From positions 65,901,303 to 65,965,302 of the forward strand of contig OX381710.1 in assembly GCA_947462335.1 (NCBI GenBank): a DNA stretch of 64,000 nt, in the 5' to 3' direction. The notes below the pieces were generated by a model. The model searched no databases. It saw only the letters and a list, made by a program, of their open reading frames with translations, and had not been told where the DNA came from. Position 1 is the stretch's first letter; the number at the start of each line of letters is the position of its first letter. Below are positions 46,729-58,033 of the stretch, piece by piece. The position numbers and the translations under genes are program-made. This DNA comes from Harmothoe impar (lineage: Eukaryota > Annelida > Polychaeta > Phyllodocida > Polynoidae).

Positions 46729-47012
46729 TATAGGCCAATGCAGCAAGAAAGGGGGACTTTTCAGAAAGGTTTTGATAATTTTTTTTGAACATTTCTGAAG
46801 TGTGGCCGACAAATACTAACTACATAAATATAAAATCATGCATTCTGATATAAACTCGTACTATTTAAAAAAAATATTGTCCTGTGAATATGATTGCACG
46901 AGATGTTTGCAAACATAGTCATTACTGAAAATGCTATGAGGTTTCTGCTAAAACCAACGTAAACACAAATTTATTATGAAAAAGTCAGCCTTTCCTGCTG
47001 CATTGGTCTATG
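46729..47012. mobile_element. TATAGACC-ended MITE copy 1
   Basis: TATAGGCCAATGCAGCAAGA at the left, CCTGCTGCATTGGTCTAT at the right. The interior shares TTTTCAGAAAGG, GAGATGTTTGCAAACA and CTGCTAAAACCAAC with copy 2 at 55681. Confidence 0.75.
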
Positions 47013-47508
47013 TTATAGTAGACCTCTATGGTTCTATACACACTGCACTACCTGTGGTAGACCATTACCCCACCATGTGGCCACACATACACATCCTTGT
47101 TGTCATTCTTGTTTTAGACACTGAGTCAATACCAGACACAACTACCCCCTATGTATTATGCAACAAGTGGATCAAAAAGTAGACCCACAATGAAAGCAGT
47201 TTATTTATTTGACTGTCATTACCTAAAACCGTCTGGCATTGAATCCCACCTCTGAAAATTATTACACCAAGCCCAACCAGACCATCAATTCCTAGTCAGC
47301 GGTTGGTATAGATTTTGGGGGTGAGCAGATTGTAATTTAAAACAGTTGTGTGTATTTCAAAAAGTGAAATTGCTGGGTATTTACTATCGATTTGAAAAGG
47401 CATGATTCGATTGAGCCGTCATGCAGCCATTTCCAACCCACCAACATGTAGCATTGAGCGCCATGCTTGTTTACATCAGGCATGTACACAGGAAACTAAC
47501 TTTTAGTT

Positions 47509-47701
47509 AACCCTTTAAGGACGGCATGTGGCAGTAAAGCAGCATCTGGCATCATGACTGGTGCATCATCCCGACTCTTTAGATGTGCAGCAGCTCTGTA
47601 GGGTCGTCATGATGCATGAATGCGCCATCGGGCTCGCCATGCATCAAGGCGACAAATGACAAAGCACATTAAAGCTAGCACTATGCCGTACTGAAAGTTA
47701 A
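47509..47701. repeat. CCCTTTAAGG-family MITE, B-type, shortened
   Basis: TAACCCTTTAAGGACGGCAT at the left, CTATGCCGTACTGAAAGTTA at the right. Confidence 0.65.
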
Positions 47702-47898
47702 ACTGTTAACTCCGTTGTCAGTAAAACACCATGATGTTTGTTTGTTCTGTTGGTGTTTACTGTCAGGTAGGCTTGTTTGTGGGGTAGGGTTGAAGCAGTC
47801 TATAAATGACGTCATGCTATTTTTGATCATTTCTGCTCAGAATTGAAGTTCGATCTCTTCGATGATCCTGGATCTATGTAACAATGCGTTCTAATATT

Positions 47899-48205
47899 AA
47901 CACTTTAAGGGCTACAATAAACATGTTCTCTAAATGTGCTATGCCCTTGGTTTTAAAGTGAGGTCATAATGATGCATGAATGCAGCTTTGTCGAGTCTAC
48001 ACGCCAGGACTATATATGCCGACCTTACGGGAGTGTATAAACCCCATAGGGTCGGCATGATGCATTCATGTATTATGACGGCCTTGTTAAAGGCGTAAAT
48101 CTCGGTACCCCTCCAGCGACAGTCGCAGCGGAGTCGGGACAGGCACTCAGCCCTATAAATAGAGGCGGTGGGGCTTTAAAGCACTGTGTGGTCCACAAAG
48201 GTTCA
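47899..48205. repeat. CCCTTTAAGG-family MITE with extra right-arm DNA
   Basis: AACACTTTAAGGGCTACAAT at the left and GGGTCGGCATGATGCATTCA in the middle. The right arm (TTTAAAGCACTGTGTGGTCC) is displaced by about 100 bp of other sequence. Confidence 0.5.
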
Positions 48206-49379
48206 GAGAGTTTGCCCTTATTGCTCACCTGGCAGTGTACAATCTACCCCAGGTGCACGTAACCAGACTTGTCGTGCAGGGGGGATTAGTGGTTCACAGT
48301 TTGTCCGTCCTAGACTGGGAACAATGTCACTGGTAAATTAACACTAGGCACGGTGTGTGTATGTGTGTATGTGGAGGGGGGGGGGGTGACATGTTAGGGC
48401 AGCTCAGCTCCAACTCAAACTGCACTCAATAACTGGGACAGACAGGCTCCAACAACTTGACACTTTCCTGTTGCAGTACATTGTAAAACCTTACATATAA
48501 GCCTATTAATCTACTCAGGATAATGAACGGAATACTATATTTACAATGATAACATATCTCTGAAATCAGATTCATGTCTCGGTTCTCAGAATCTTTGACA
48601 AAGCATTGACAAAATTACCGTAGGAATATCATGTCAGTGAATATGTAATGTAGTAGGATCAACTTAAATACAAAACAAGTTTCAGATTATGAGAGCTATA
48701 GTTGACCCTACACGGCCATTCATGGGTATCTATTGACATGGCGACACAGGGTGACATAGAAGTTTAAAAATTAGGGATAACATCGACCCAACAGAGATTT
48801 TTTTTCTGTGAGTTCCTATATAAATAAAACAGTGACTGTCCAAAACAATTTAAGTACCCATGTACTGATGTAGCAACACAAATATAATGTCCAGGCACGG
48901 CGGTGAGAATGCCCCACCCACTGTCCCAGGGTGTGGGCCTCAGGGCCTCAGATAGGGAATTCCGGGGTCATTGAGTACATTATTAAGAACTCTGCAGTAA
49001 ATACTAGGTGAGTTCTGGGTGGTCAAAATAGTTTGGAAAATTTGCTAAAATTCTGTAAAAAATCAGAAATGGCCCTCAGCATATCCTGATTGAGATAGCA
49101 CCTCAAGATATATGATTATTGCAGGGATAGGCCTATATTTCAATGTTCATTTAGGTTCGGTCTGAAATGAACTTATTCACTGCACATATGGTCAATTATG
49201 GAGGTTCATTCATGTTAGGAACCGGCATTTCAGATTTCCGTGAACAAAAACCTGTTTAATTTTTTTATATAGTGTATAAAAGGTTTTCCTATGCATTCCT
49301 AAGAGATTTTCCATCAATACCCGCCTGGGATTTTTTTATAGCATGTTACGTTACATTAAACTATAGTGAAAATTCATTT
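48206..49379. other. Intergenic DNA, nothing recognised
   Basis: A GGCGACACAGGGTGACAT remnant (about 48741) and a 10-G run. Otherwise plain. Confidence 0.4.
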
Positions 49380-49620
49380 CCCTGTCTGAGACCTGTGGCC
49401 TCGGCCGTCCGTCACCGTAGGAGCCCGCCAGGTGGCAGCTGCTCCGTGTTAGCGCCGTCCGGAGTGGCGGCCATTGGTGTTCCGTTACCATGGTTACTAC
49501 CCACAACAAAGATGGTCTCTGACATTGGCGAGGGCTGCAAAGAACGCGAGCAATTCAAGGTGCAACCACCCAGTGGGGGTGGGGTGTGTGTGTGTGAGTG
49601 GTAGCCTTAGAAGGGCTCAG
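49380..49620 (+). promoter_or_regulatory. CpG-rich patch with CTCF, CCAAT and X-box-like motifs; CDKL5 promoter candidate
   Basis: About 16 CpGs in 180 bp. Within it are a full match to the CTCF core (CCGCCAGGTGGCAG, 49425-49438), an inverted CCAAT box (ATTGG, 49473), a GCGGCCAT YY1-like core and GTTACCATGGTTAC (49484-49497), which resembles the RFX X-box except in part of its right half. CAG followed by GTGAAG at 49621 could serve as a splice donor. It is 4.4 kb upstream of the acceptor of the first CDKL5 coding exon, a plausible distance for a 5' untranslated exon. This is inference from motifs only. Confidence 0.4.
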
Positions 49621-49686
49621 GTGAAGGTACCCCCAGCAGGGTACAAGCCACCACAAGGGTACCCAGTATGGCTCTTTTATTGGGGC

Positions 49687-50013
49687 TACTGTAAAACCTT
49701 GCATATAAGCTGAGTATTAGCCCCACCTCGTCTTTGGGCTGATCTTATAAGCCACACGGGCAATCTGACTTGCCTCAACTTCTACGCGAGGTTTTACTGT
49801 ACCATATGCCCAATGTGTAACAGGCACATCTTGTATAACCCACACGTTTAACCTTGAGAAAACACTATGATGGTCTATAACCCGCACATGGAGTCTGATT
49901 CCGGCTACTTTAGTACTGTAGTATACGTCTAAAAACCCTTTGTATAACCCACAACCCCAAGTGTGAAAAACCCGCACCTGGGGTTTCGGTGTTGTACAAC
50001 AAGACTTTACGGT
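49687..50013. repeat. Two CGTAAA/TATAAGCC-family MITEs side by side
   Basis: First (49687-49802): TACTGTAAAACCTTGCATAT at the left, CGCGAGGTTTTACTGTA at the right. Second (49803-50013): CAATGTGTAAC, ACCCGCACATGG, GTAGTATACGTCTAAAAACC, AACCCGCACCTGGGG, TTTACGGTA. Confidence 0.65.
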
Positions 50014-50244
50014 AGAGGCTTTAATTTATAGAACCAATTATATATACATGTATATATCAAAGGTTGAACTAGTTCTGGTAAACAGGATGATGAAGTGGCT
50101 ATTTGATAATTTGTCACTGCAACCTTACTACCAGCTATTGGGTAAACGATGACACATCGTACTATGGAAATGCAACATGAAGAGAAAGAAAATGGCAATG
50201 GTTACATGTGTCTCCATGCATGTGTACAAGCACATCAGACCTAG

Positions 50245-50680
50245 ACTTTACAACGAGTCACTCACTAGTGCTGCATTCAAGTATCATGCCGACCGTACAC
50301 AACTGTGCCTCTACATGGGTACCCTCAGATTTGACCATGTCGCTGTGTCTATTTTTAGCAAGAAGGGCCGAGTCATCGTGTCGATTTTTATGTATATAGA
50401 GTATACTGGGGCCTTGTAAAAATGCCTGTGTCCGTCGATTTTTAAAGGGGCCGTGTCGTACTTGTCGATTTTTAAAGGGGCCGTGTCGCACGTGTCGATT
50501 TTTAAAGGGGCCGTGTCGCACGTGTCGAATTTTACCCATTAGAGACACATGACTCCTGAAGAATTCTCATGATGCATGAATGCATCCCTGGCAAGAAGAC
50601 TAAACAGCACTGCATTCGTGCATTAAGGTGACGACCAAGGACATAGCACATTAAAGCACTATGTGGTCCTCAAAGGGTTA
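50245..50680. repeat. CCCTTTAAGG-family MITE split by a GTGCCTCTAC element
   Basis: The left part (50250-50303) has CACTAGTGCTGCATTC and CATGCCGACCGTACAC. The right part (50550-50680) resumes with CATGATGCATGAATGC and ends CCTCAAAGGGTTA. Confidence 0.6.
50305..50549. mobile_element. GTGCCTCTACATGGGTA-family element, nested
   Basis: GTGCCTCTACATGGGTA at the left, TACCCATTAGAGACAC at the right. Inside, three direct copies of TCGATTTTTAAAGGGGCC-GTGTCG. Confidence 0.75.
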
Positions 50681-50759
50681 AATGTGTGAAGTTGTCCTAC
50701 ACTAATAATGTTGGTCCTCAAAGGGTTAAATGTGTGAAGTTGTCCTACACTAATAATGT
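50664..50759 (+). repeat. 48-bp perfect tandem duplication
   Basis: The unit starting GGTCCTCAAAGGGTTAAATG and ending TAATAATGTT occurs twice in direct succession. The first copy includes the right terminus of a CCCTTTAAGG-family MITE. Confidence 0.85.
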
Positions 50760-50858
50760 TGCTAACAGTGTGTGGGATTACACCAGTGCATGGTGAAGCC
50801 ACTTGTAGTACTGTTAGTGCTACCAATGAGTACATGTATAGAGCACCATGGTGTTACT

Positions 50859-51100
50859 AAGCCATTTAAGAACGGCATGTCGCTAAAAGTTTTCATTTAT
50901 TGTCATGATCCACCAATGGAGCCCCGGTGGGTAACTCGCCGGTGCTGCATTGGTGCATCATGCCAACCCTTCGGGAGTGCCACAACCCTGTAGGGCCGGC
51001 ATGATGCTTGAATGCAGCCCTGGCAAGTTACTCACCAGGGCTGCATCATGACGACCCAGTGCACGATGCATTAAGGCATCATGCGGTCCTTAAAGGGTTA
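50859..51100. repeat. CCCTTTAAGG-family MITE, B-type, complete (242 bp)
   Basis: A good reference copy. AGCCATTTAAGAACGGCATG, TCGCTAAAAG, TCATGATCCACCAATGGAGC, GGTGGGTAACTCGCCGG, CATCATGCCAACCC, GTAGGGCCGGCATGATGC, GGCAAGTTACTCACCAGGG, GCATGATGCATTAAGGCATC-type right arm, GGTCCTTAAAGGGTTA. Two successive hairpins give a double-cruciform layout. Confidence 0.8.
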
Positions 51101-51649
51101 GTGAGGGAGTGGGGAGAGGCAGATAGTGATATGGCGTGATGCATCCTCTTAGCGTCCAGCTACCTGAGTGGGGGCAGCCTCCAGGGACCTGAACCCGGCC
51201 ACGGGTAGCCGTTATCTAGGTACTAAACTATAGTATACTAGAATAGGCTACAACCTGCCCCAGGCCATGGCGCTCTTTAGTTTTAGTACCATGCAAATAG
51301 CACAGAGGCACCCAGTGTGCTATTGAAGGCAGTGGTAGAAAGGACCAGTATGGACACTGTTCTGTTTCTCCTACCCTTCTAAAGGTCGCAGCATGGTGTT
51401 TTCATGCTGGAAGGAATTCGTTACTGATGCCAGAATTGACCGATAATTGATTTGAAAGGAGTACCACTAGCTACCTGTACATGATAAGCCACACACCCAG
51501 CCCACCTTGCGTCATCTGTGAGGTCACTCACATGCTCACTCTTTAAGGTCTGCCCAGCAACACCCGGAGCATTAATTGCCTATCAAATATTCAAGTGTCG
51601 CATATTGTTTTAAGATCATGTCCGTTGACATACCATTCAGGAATGAACC

Positions 51650-51775
51650 GGTATTATGCATGATGTTTGAACATACAGCATTGAATGCTTGCCTGGCGAG
51701 TACTCCGTCACCTGGGCTGCATCCAGGCACCATGCCGATAAAGGGCACTTAGCACAATACGACCTTAAATGAGCA
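51650..51775. repeat. CCCTTTAAGG-family MITE fragment
   Basis: GAATGCTTGCCTGGCGAGTA, GCTGCATCCAGGCACCATGC and GGGCACTTAGCACAATAC. 51776-52781 beyond it shows nothing but a poly-C run near 51900. Confidence 0.5.
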
Positions 51776-52781
51776 AGTTGTGCCATTATGCACGATTGCC
51801 ACCCTCCCCCACCTCCACTTTAGATATAAAAGGGTCCATGTTATACATCATACATGTATTTAAGTCGGGTGGTAGGTACCGTATATCGTCAAAGAGATCC
51901 CCCCCCCCCCATGTTTATTGGTTGAATTTTGGCTTGTTACTTATTTCCAAACCACTAAGAGAGGCCTTTCTGCACACACACACCCCTTCCGTATTCTCCA
52001 AACTGACCCCACCTCTCTATAGCTAATACAGGCTAGAGTTCTGGTCGGAGATTGGCAGTAAGAGGGCAGGTTTTGACCTGTGTCCAGGTGCCTGACCCTT
52101 TATTGATGTATACTGGGCCCCTGTGCTGTAACCTTTACAGCATGGGTATTACGTAGGGACTGCCGCCTCTCTGTGTTGCTGTGTAGATCACATTACTTGG
52201 TGTAGTTAACACAGGTTTACACTCTATTCTCTGTATCATGGGTCTTTTAATATGGTCGACTTAATTCATTGTTTAATGTCGAGAAATATTCCCAGAACCT
52301 TGTTCAGGTTTTGTGGGTCAGATTTCCTGGTAACAAAAGAGGGAGTCAAGTCAATTAGACTTGAAACATATCCACTGCTGACTAGTTTCAATGATGGATA
52401 AAATCCAATGAACCTATCATGCTTTGTTTAGACCTGACAATGTGGTTTGTATATACAAAGTACATGTTCATGTATACACACTCGGTGTAAGGTCTAAATA
52501 ACATGTCTAGGGTGGTGTATGTATACACTTAGTACAGGATCAAAGTCTGAGCAGCCATACATGGCTTACAGTGAAAAGTTGGCAGGCAGGCTACTTCCTA
52601 CTGTGATGGATTATGTCTTATATCTATACCTTTTGTACTGCCCCGTGTGAGACCTTAGTTAACGCAGTGTACATATCAGAGCGTTTGGCCAGCTCGCTTG
52701 CTGAGATCTACTACATGTATTGAGCTTTAAAGGTACGCAAAAAGAAAGTTGGAGGGGGGCAGGGTTAGGTAAGGATAAGGG

Positions 52782-53014
52782 TTAATCCGTTCCACTTTAA
52801 TATGCTATGCCCCTTCGTCGTCGGGAGCATGATTACTCGCGAGGGCTAAATGAATGCATCAGGCTGACCCTACATGAGTGTATCAACCCGAAGTATTGGT
52901 ATGATGCGTGAATGAAGCCCAAGCGAGTTACTCACCAGCACTGCATCAGGGTCCTCATCTGGCGACAACAAAGGGCATAGCACATTAAAGCGCTATGCTG
53001 ACCATAAAGGATTA
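52782..53014. repeat. CCCTTTAAGG-family MITE, A-type
   Basis: TTAATCCGTTCCACTTTAAT at the left, GCGCTATGCTGACCATAAAG at the right. Confidence 0.6.
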
Positions 53015-53501
53015 AGTCCACTTCTAGGACTGTCTGAGTTGGCCACCAGCTGTGGGATGTAATATAGAACAGAGTGTAAGCCTTTTTTTCTATTTTCCCT
53101 TCTCAGTCCGCCTCATGTTAATCTACAACCGCAAAAAATGTACATGAAGACTAATCTGGCATGGCTCCAGGAAAAGAAAAGAATACAGTGCTCAATTTGT
53201 TTTAATCAGAATAAGAATCACTTTGGAAAAAAAAAAATAGTCAGTACCTTGCCTTTTATTAGCTGGTTTCCCCTTATAAGCCAGGGTTGTGGTTTATCAT
53301 TCACTAACTACTAGTATAGGAACTGCAAGTTATAGAGGTGGACGCTGGTTGACTGTTCAATACACACATGCGCCTTAGAGAGGACTCGCGATACATAATT
53401 AAAATAACACTTCCTTTACCGCCAATAATCCGCCATTGATATATCATATACAATGCATACATGTACACTATGGCTATTTGCACCCATGAAATATAGATCC
53501 A

Positions 53502-53702
53502 TGAACTCTTGGTGCCCGCATAGTACTTTAATGTGCTAGCCCCTTTGTCATCATGGTGCATGGATGCAGGCATTGATAGCAGATGTATCATGCCAACCCC
53601 TTGGGAGTGTATCAAGCCAGACGGGTCGCCAGGGGTGCAGTCATGCATCATAACAACAAGTGGATAATCCAATGAAACACAATGTGGTCTTTAAAGGGTT
53701 AA
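53502..53702. repeat. CCCTTTAAGG-family MITE, A-type
   Basis: GTGCCCGCATAGTACTTTAA at the left, AATGTGGTCTTTAAAGGGTT at the right. Confidence 0.6.
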
Positions 53703-54009
53703 CGCAGCTTTTATAAATAGATGAGGCTCCTTTCATCCCCCATGTGCTGTGTATTTATTGCCTGTTTACTACACAATATTCAGCTTATATTTTCTCAGAT
53801 TTACAAAGGACTGTTAGTTAAGAAATGATATGATAGTAACGGAAGAGTCATTAACATGTTGCGAACATGTCTTCATTTTGGAATGAACCTGGATACACTG
53901 AACTTGGACTTACTTGTGTGAAGTGTTAGGTTTGTGGAGGTTTCTCAAACAAATAAAATGAAATAATTTAAAACTTGAACTTGAACAACAGTTGCCTGTG
54001 TCCTTGCAG

Positions 54010-54105
54010 GTGTGCAGCCTGAGAGCGTGCGGCCGCGGAGTGCCACGCCGGGGTCAGGATAGTATGTGATGAACAAGTACGAAGTGCTCGGGGTGGTTGG
54101 TGAAG
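54010..54105 (+). CDS. CDKL5: CDKL5 first coding exon with 59 bp of 5' UTR
   Basis: Acceptor CTTGCAG ends at 54009, so an upstream non-coding exon must exist. The GC-rich leader is followed by ATG at 54069. A short out-of-frame ATGTGA overlaps just before it. Donor GTGAGT begins at 54106. The last base is the first of a Gly codon. Confidence 0.88.
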
Positions 54106-57100
54106 GTGAGTGACTCGCTTTGTTTTGTTATAACAATTAATTTTTGATCTTTTGTTGTTTCTTTTTAAAATAATGAGCTCTTTACAGGCTGCAGAGTGCT
54201 TTAATGTGCGATGTCCTATTTGTTAGGGCTGCATTCATTTATCACGACAATAAAGAGTATACTGCATCAAAGTACTATGCGGTCTTTAAACAGTTAACGA
54301 GAAGGGTTCAGTACCGTAAAACCTTGGTTATAAGCCGACCTTGGTTATAAGCCGACCTCGGTTATAAGCCGAATGTGAGTTTGAGAGGAAAAGTTCGGCT
54401 TATAACCAAAGTGTTTGAAATTAGTTTTCACTATGTTCCTACATGATTAAAACCTCGCCTATAAGCCGAATGGGAGTTTGGGGCTTAATATTCGGCTTAT
54501 AGCAAATAAAAACGCCAAATAAAATTCGGCTTATAGCCGAGGTTTTACGGTAGGTATAACTCGTGCTTGCACCTGTTGTACTGATGCTAAAGTTGCTCTG
54601 CTATGGGGAACAACATACTACATTTATAAATGCCTTTACTATTTGATGTGAAGTACTCGGCAGAGGGGCCCTTGGGTATCGTTTATGGCTGCTTCTCTGT
54701 CTTGCATTATAATCATACGTATATGTGGTTTATCATTTGTACAGAATGTACTGGAGAGAGACAAAAAAAAACATGATATATTAAAAAGTTTAAAATTAAA
54801 AGTCATTGACACGTAAGTTCATGTTGACCCCTACAGAATTAATCAGCACACAAGGAGTTCTGCTATCAGTTAATGGTGCAGTGCTTCCCGATAAGCCTCC
54901 TTGGTGAGAGGGGTTCCCATATGGCCGATCTGCATTGTTCAATCACTAGGAGGGGAAGTAGTTCAAGTATTTGGGACATGTCAGATATTGATAAAAAAAA
55001 TCACTCCAAGACTTGAAGTACGGTAATGTCACTTGCTATATCAAGTGACATTCCTTCTTAAGTCTTAGAGTGTATAATGGGATAACTGCAGTGCCTGTCT
55101 TTGCACTGTTTAATATAATAACCAGAAATGTAGCTTTTTTAGGTTGTAACGCAGACCTGCACTATTGCCCCCCAGCGTGGGTGTGTTGGAATGAGAACCA
55201 GATTCCACGCGATGAGAGTTGAATATTCTCCAAAATTGTGAAAATCTAAGTGTTTTCTAGTCTTGAAAGAGTGGGGCGCTTATTTGGGGAAGCACACTTA
55301 CAACATTGAATACGGTAATAGCCCTTATGTTATGGGGACAACATATATAGCGATTCACCCAGAATTAGTAGTTGAAGTGTTATAGTGGATCATGTGGGTA
55401 GGTTATATATCAAGGATATTCACATGATGAGTTATATATTTCATGTAGAGCCCTTGGTTAACTCCGTCTGAGTGGGGATTCTCACAGGGTTATCAGTAGC
55501 GCACAACCCTACGTGATTTATCTCCCGAAGGTCTCACGGTCTTTTGGAAATGCAGTGGGACGGAAATACGGAAACGGAAATAATAAACCTAAGTACATTA
55601 ACATTAAAAATAATTCTGACAGACAATAATATGTACTCAACATGGTACCTGGAGGAGGGAGTCATGTGTGCCAATAGGACTATAGACCAATGCAGCAAGA
55701 AAGGATGACTTTTCAGAAAGGTCATTGATAAAGTTTCTCAAAACATTGCATTCAAATATACAAAGATTGAATGAAAGATAATTGTCCTGTGGATCTCCGA
55801 ATATGAGATGTTTGCAAACAAAGCCAATTATGCCTCCAATGTTGTGAGGATTCTGCTAAAACCAACTTTAACACAACTTTTATAGAAGTGACCCTTTCTT
55901 GCTGCATTGGTCTATAAGGCTAAGTCTCATTAGTCAGTCACACATGGGTGTACAATAGCCCAGTTGTAGAGTGGGTTGTGTGTATTGTTGCTATATACAC
56001 GGTACAGGCCCAGACCTAGCTGTATCAGCTGATTAATGTGTTCAGGCTGAATGTGCTGTTACTGTGAGAGGTACCCCAGTCCCACACAATACACAACTAC
56101 ATGCACCATCAATATCCATGTGTACAACCTTTACAAACTCCTGAAATTATGATATTAACAAATGGGCATGTCATTGTACTAAACAGTTCTCATGATGTAT
56201 AATCTTTGCCGTCTGAATAGAAATTGACTCCGCGTATCGGTCCAACTGAAATATGAATAAGAAGGGATCGATAGAAATTTCCATATTATTTGAATACTGG
56301 TAGTTTTAATGATGGCGGTTTATTAGCTCTGTTTAGCGGTGAGAGTCGTGGATAATGGAAGCTGCCAATCATAACGGTGGCTCCTGAATAATCCATGCGG
56401 TACAGCCCCTGGTTCTCTTTTTATGTGAGCCGTGTGGATGTGGGTACAGGTAGTACACTTACATACCCAGAGTAGGATATGTTAGTTGTTTTTTTATTTT
56501 GGGGGGGGGGGGGGTCGACCAGAAAGGTTCAATTCGCCCCCCCCCCCCCCAATAAAAAGGGAAAGAATAGCGTCTGACCACCCCGTTCAAAATTCTGGAT
56601 CTGCTACTGTACTGTATCCCACATTACATTTCACTATTACCGCATGATACCCGACACCCAGACATACAACCCATACTTGGGTGCTGAAAATGTCCGTTTT
56701 GTACTGTAGTATACCTTTAAAACCCTCATATGATAACCAACACCATGACCTTGATCTATAGCCCGCACCTGGGTTTTGGTTCTCATATAATCCGCGGGTT
56801 ATACATATGAATTTACGATAATGCTTATTGATACTCCCTAAATAAATGTAGCTGGATCACTAATGACGTCCAAGTGTGTTTCTCCTGAGATCATCAATCT
56901 CATTCAGGGCAAATGCTTAAAGTGGTGCTCATGGTGGTGGGTTCCCCTGAGAGCTCTATAAAGGGGCTCCTCAGCAGATGCTCGGAGATAACTGTGGGAG
57001 TTGCTAAGCAACAAAACATTGCCTCCCGTTTGTTGGCATTCAGCCCAATCTATAGGATGGCACCGTGTAAATATTGGGTCTATGGAAACCAGGGGTGGTC

Positions 57101-57266
57101 TCTCCGCGGTCCGCGACGTCAAATATTTGACATAGAGATCGTCGCAGACCACAAAAAAAAAACTACAAAACATCAAATATTTGACTTAGATTTGAATATT
57201 CGATGACTGACATTTGCTTCTGTGTTTGCAGGTGCCTACGGAGTGGTGCTGAAATGTAAAACAAAG
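54010..57266 (+). CDS. CDKL5: CDKL5-type serine/threonine kinase (N-terminal 24 aa, partial)
   Basis: Exons 54010-54105 (coding from 54069) and 57232-57266 join in phase 1 to encode MNKYEVLGVVGEGAYGVV, then LKCKTK. This is kinase subdomain I with the glycine loop GEGAYG, and it is nearly identical to the CDKL5 start (MNKFEILGVVGEGAYGVV), not to CDKL1-4. CDKL5 is a CMGC-family kinase that phosphorylates microtubule-associated and ciliary proteins. An in-frame TAG at 54060-54062 upstream supports this start; vertebrate CDKL5 has nine extra residues before it. The second exon is 35 bp, the length I recall for the corresponding vertebrate exon. The next exon (with the VAIKK lysine) was not found before 64000. 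Confidence 0.88.
54176..54296. repeat. CCCTTTAAGG-family MITE, internally deleted, in CDKL5 intron
   Basis: Arms CTTTACAGGCTGCAGAGTGC and GTACTATGCGGTCTTTAAAC remain; most of the central core is gone. Begins only 70 bp after the exon donor. Confidence 0.6.
54312..54552. mobile_element. CGTAAA/TATAAGCC-family MITE, complete (241 bp)
   Basis: TACCGTAAAACCTTGGTTAT at the left, ATAGCCGAGGTTTTACGGTA at the right. The interior is four or more alternating copies of TTATAAGCCGA and its complement TCGGCTTATA. Reference copy for this family. Confidence 0.82.
54553..55680. other. CDKL5 intron, minor repeats
   Basis: A hairpin at about 55010-55065 (ACTTGAAGTACGG..GTCACTTG..CAAGTGACATTC) and an end fragment of the TACCGTATTTGACG family (about 55270-55316). 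No gene. Confidence 0.45.
55681..55916. mobile_element. TATAGACC-ended MITE copy 2 (236 bp)
   Basis: TATAGACCAATGCAGCAAGA at the left, TCTTGCTGCATTGGTCTATA at the right: 26 bp of nearly perfect inverted repeat. The terminal TA may be the target duplication of a Tc1/mariner-like transposase. Confidence 0.8.
55917..57231. other. CDKL5 intron with MITE remnants
   Basis: Holds an ATTTTGGGG/CCCCAATAAAA palindrome with long G and C runs (about 56493-56560) and a TATAACCCGC/TTTACG-family MITE (about 56637-56820). 56904-57206 is open on both strands without recognisable domains. Confidence 0.5.
57232..57266 (+). CDS. CDKL5: CDKL5 35-bp exon (end of glycine loop)
   Basis: Acceptor TGTGTTTGCAG, donor GTAAGA. 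Encodes the rest of G13 and AYGVVLKC then KTK. The frame is phase 0 at its end. The exon is too short for frame-based gene finding but is fixed by splice sites and homology. Confidence 0.86.
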
Positions 57267-57408
57267 GTAAGATAAGAGTTTCCTCAATTCTGCATGTTGA
57301 ATAACAGTTTTCATAAACTACACGGTCCCTGAGTGTGATAGAGTCCTTATTTATGGATTGGTGACTGTTGAGTGCATCCAGTGATTTATTTTTTCACTTT
57401 AAATTTTT

Positions 57409-57551
57409 CAGAGATGCCATTTTTCCTAATATTGTAGGAATTCCTACTTTTTGGCTGGAATTTCTCCATTAAAATAAATTGACGTCCTACATAAATGTGC
57501 CAAAAATTATGAGATTTCCTACTTTTTGTCGACGACTGAGGGGCATCTCTG
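57409..57551. mobile_element. 143-bp hAT-like MITE (CAGAGATGCC ends)
   Basis: CAGAGATGCC at the left, GGCATCTCTG at the right, ten bases perfect. Inside, ATTCCTACTTTTTGGC and TTTCCTACTTTTTGTCG are partial repeats. T-rich 8-bp flanks are similar but not identical. Confidence 0.65.
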
Positions 57552-57825
57552 ATTTTTTGCAAAATCATGATCAACAATTGGAGAAATCAAATGCTTGAGC
57601 ATCTCAGGACACCCTTTCTGGTTACTTGTAAAGGCAATTCCTATCTTTTGAGAATCAAATCTTAAAATTTGATTAGCGACATGGCTTACTGAATTGAACT
57701 TTTCAGATTGGTTGTTAACCCTGTTTAATGGTGTGTTAGTACCCGGACGGACCAGGATGAACTTTAGGATTAAATGGCGCACTGTGAGCATTCCGCCTGA
57801 TTTAACGATTCCCTTCACTGCTTCA

Positions 57826-58033
57826 CCCTCTAACGGCCGGACAGTTCTGTAATGTGCTATTGCCTTTATCGTCATGATGCATAAATGCACTCTTGGCAAG
57901 TCTACTCGTCAGGGATGCATTCATGCATCATGCCAATTCCTCAGGAGTGCATTAGTCCCTTAGTGTTGACACGATGCACCATGAGGAGAAAGGCAATAGC
58001 ACAATAAAGCACCATGCGGCCCTTAAAGGGTTA
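57826..58033. repeat. CCCTTTAAGG-family MITE, A-type
   Basis: ACCCTCTAACGGCCGGACAG at the left, CATGCGGCCCTTAAAGGGTT at the right. A further fragment lies at about 58228-58313 (TGTCGACAAAGGGGCATTGT). Confidence 0.65.
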
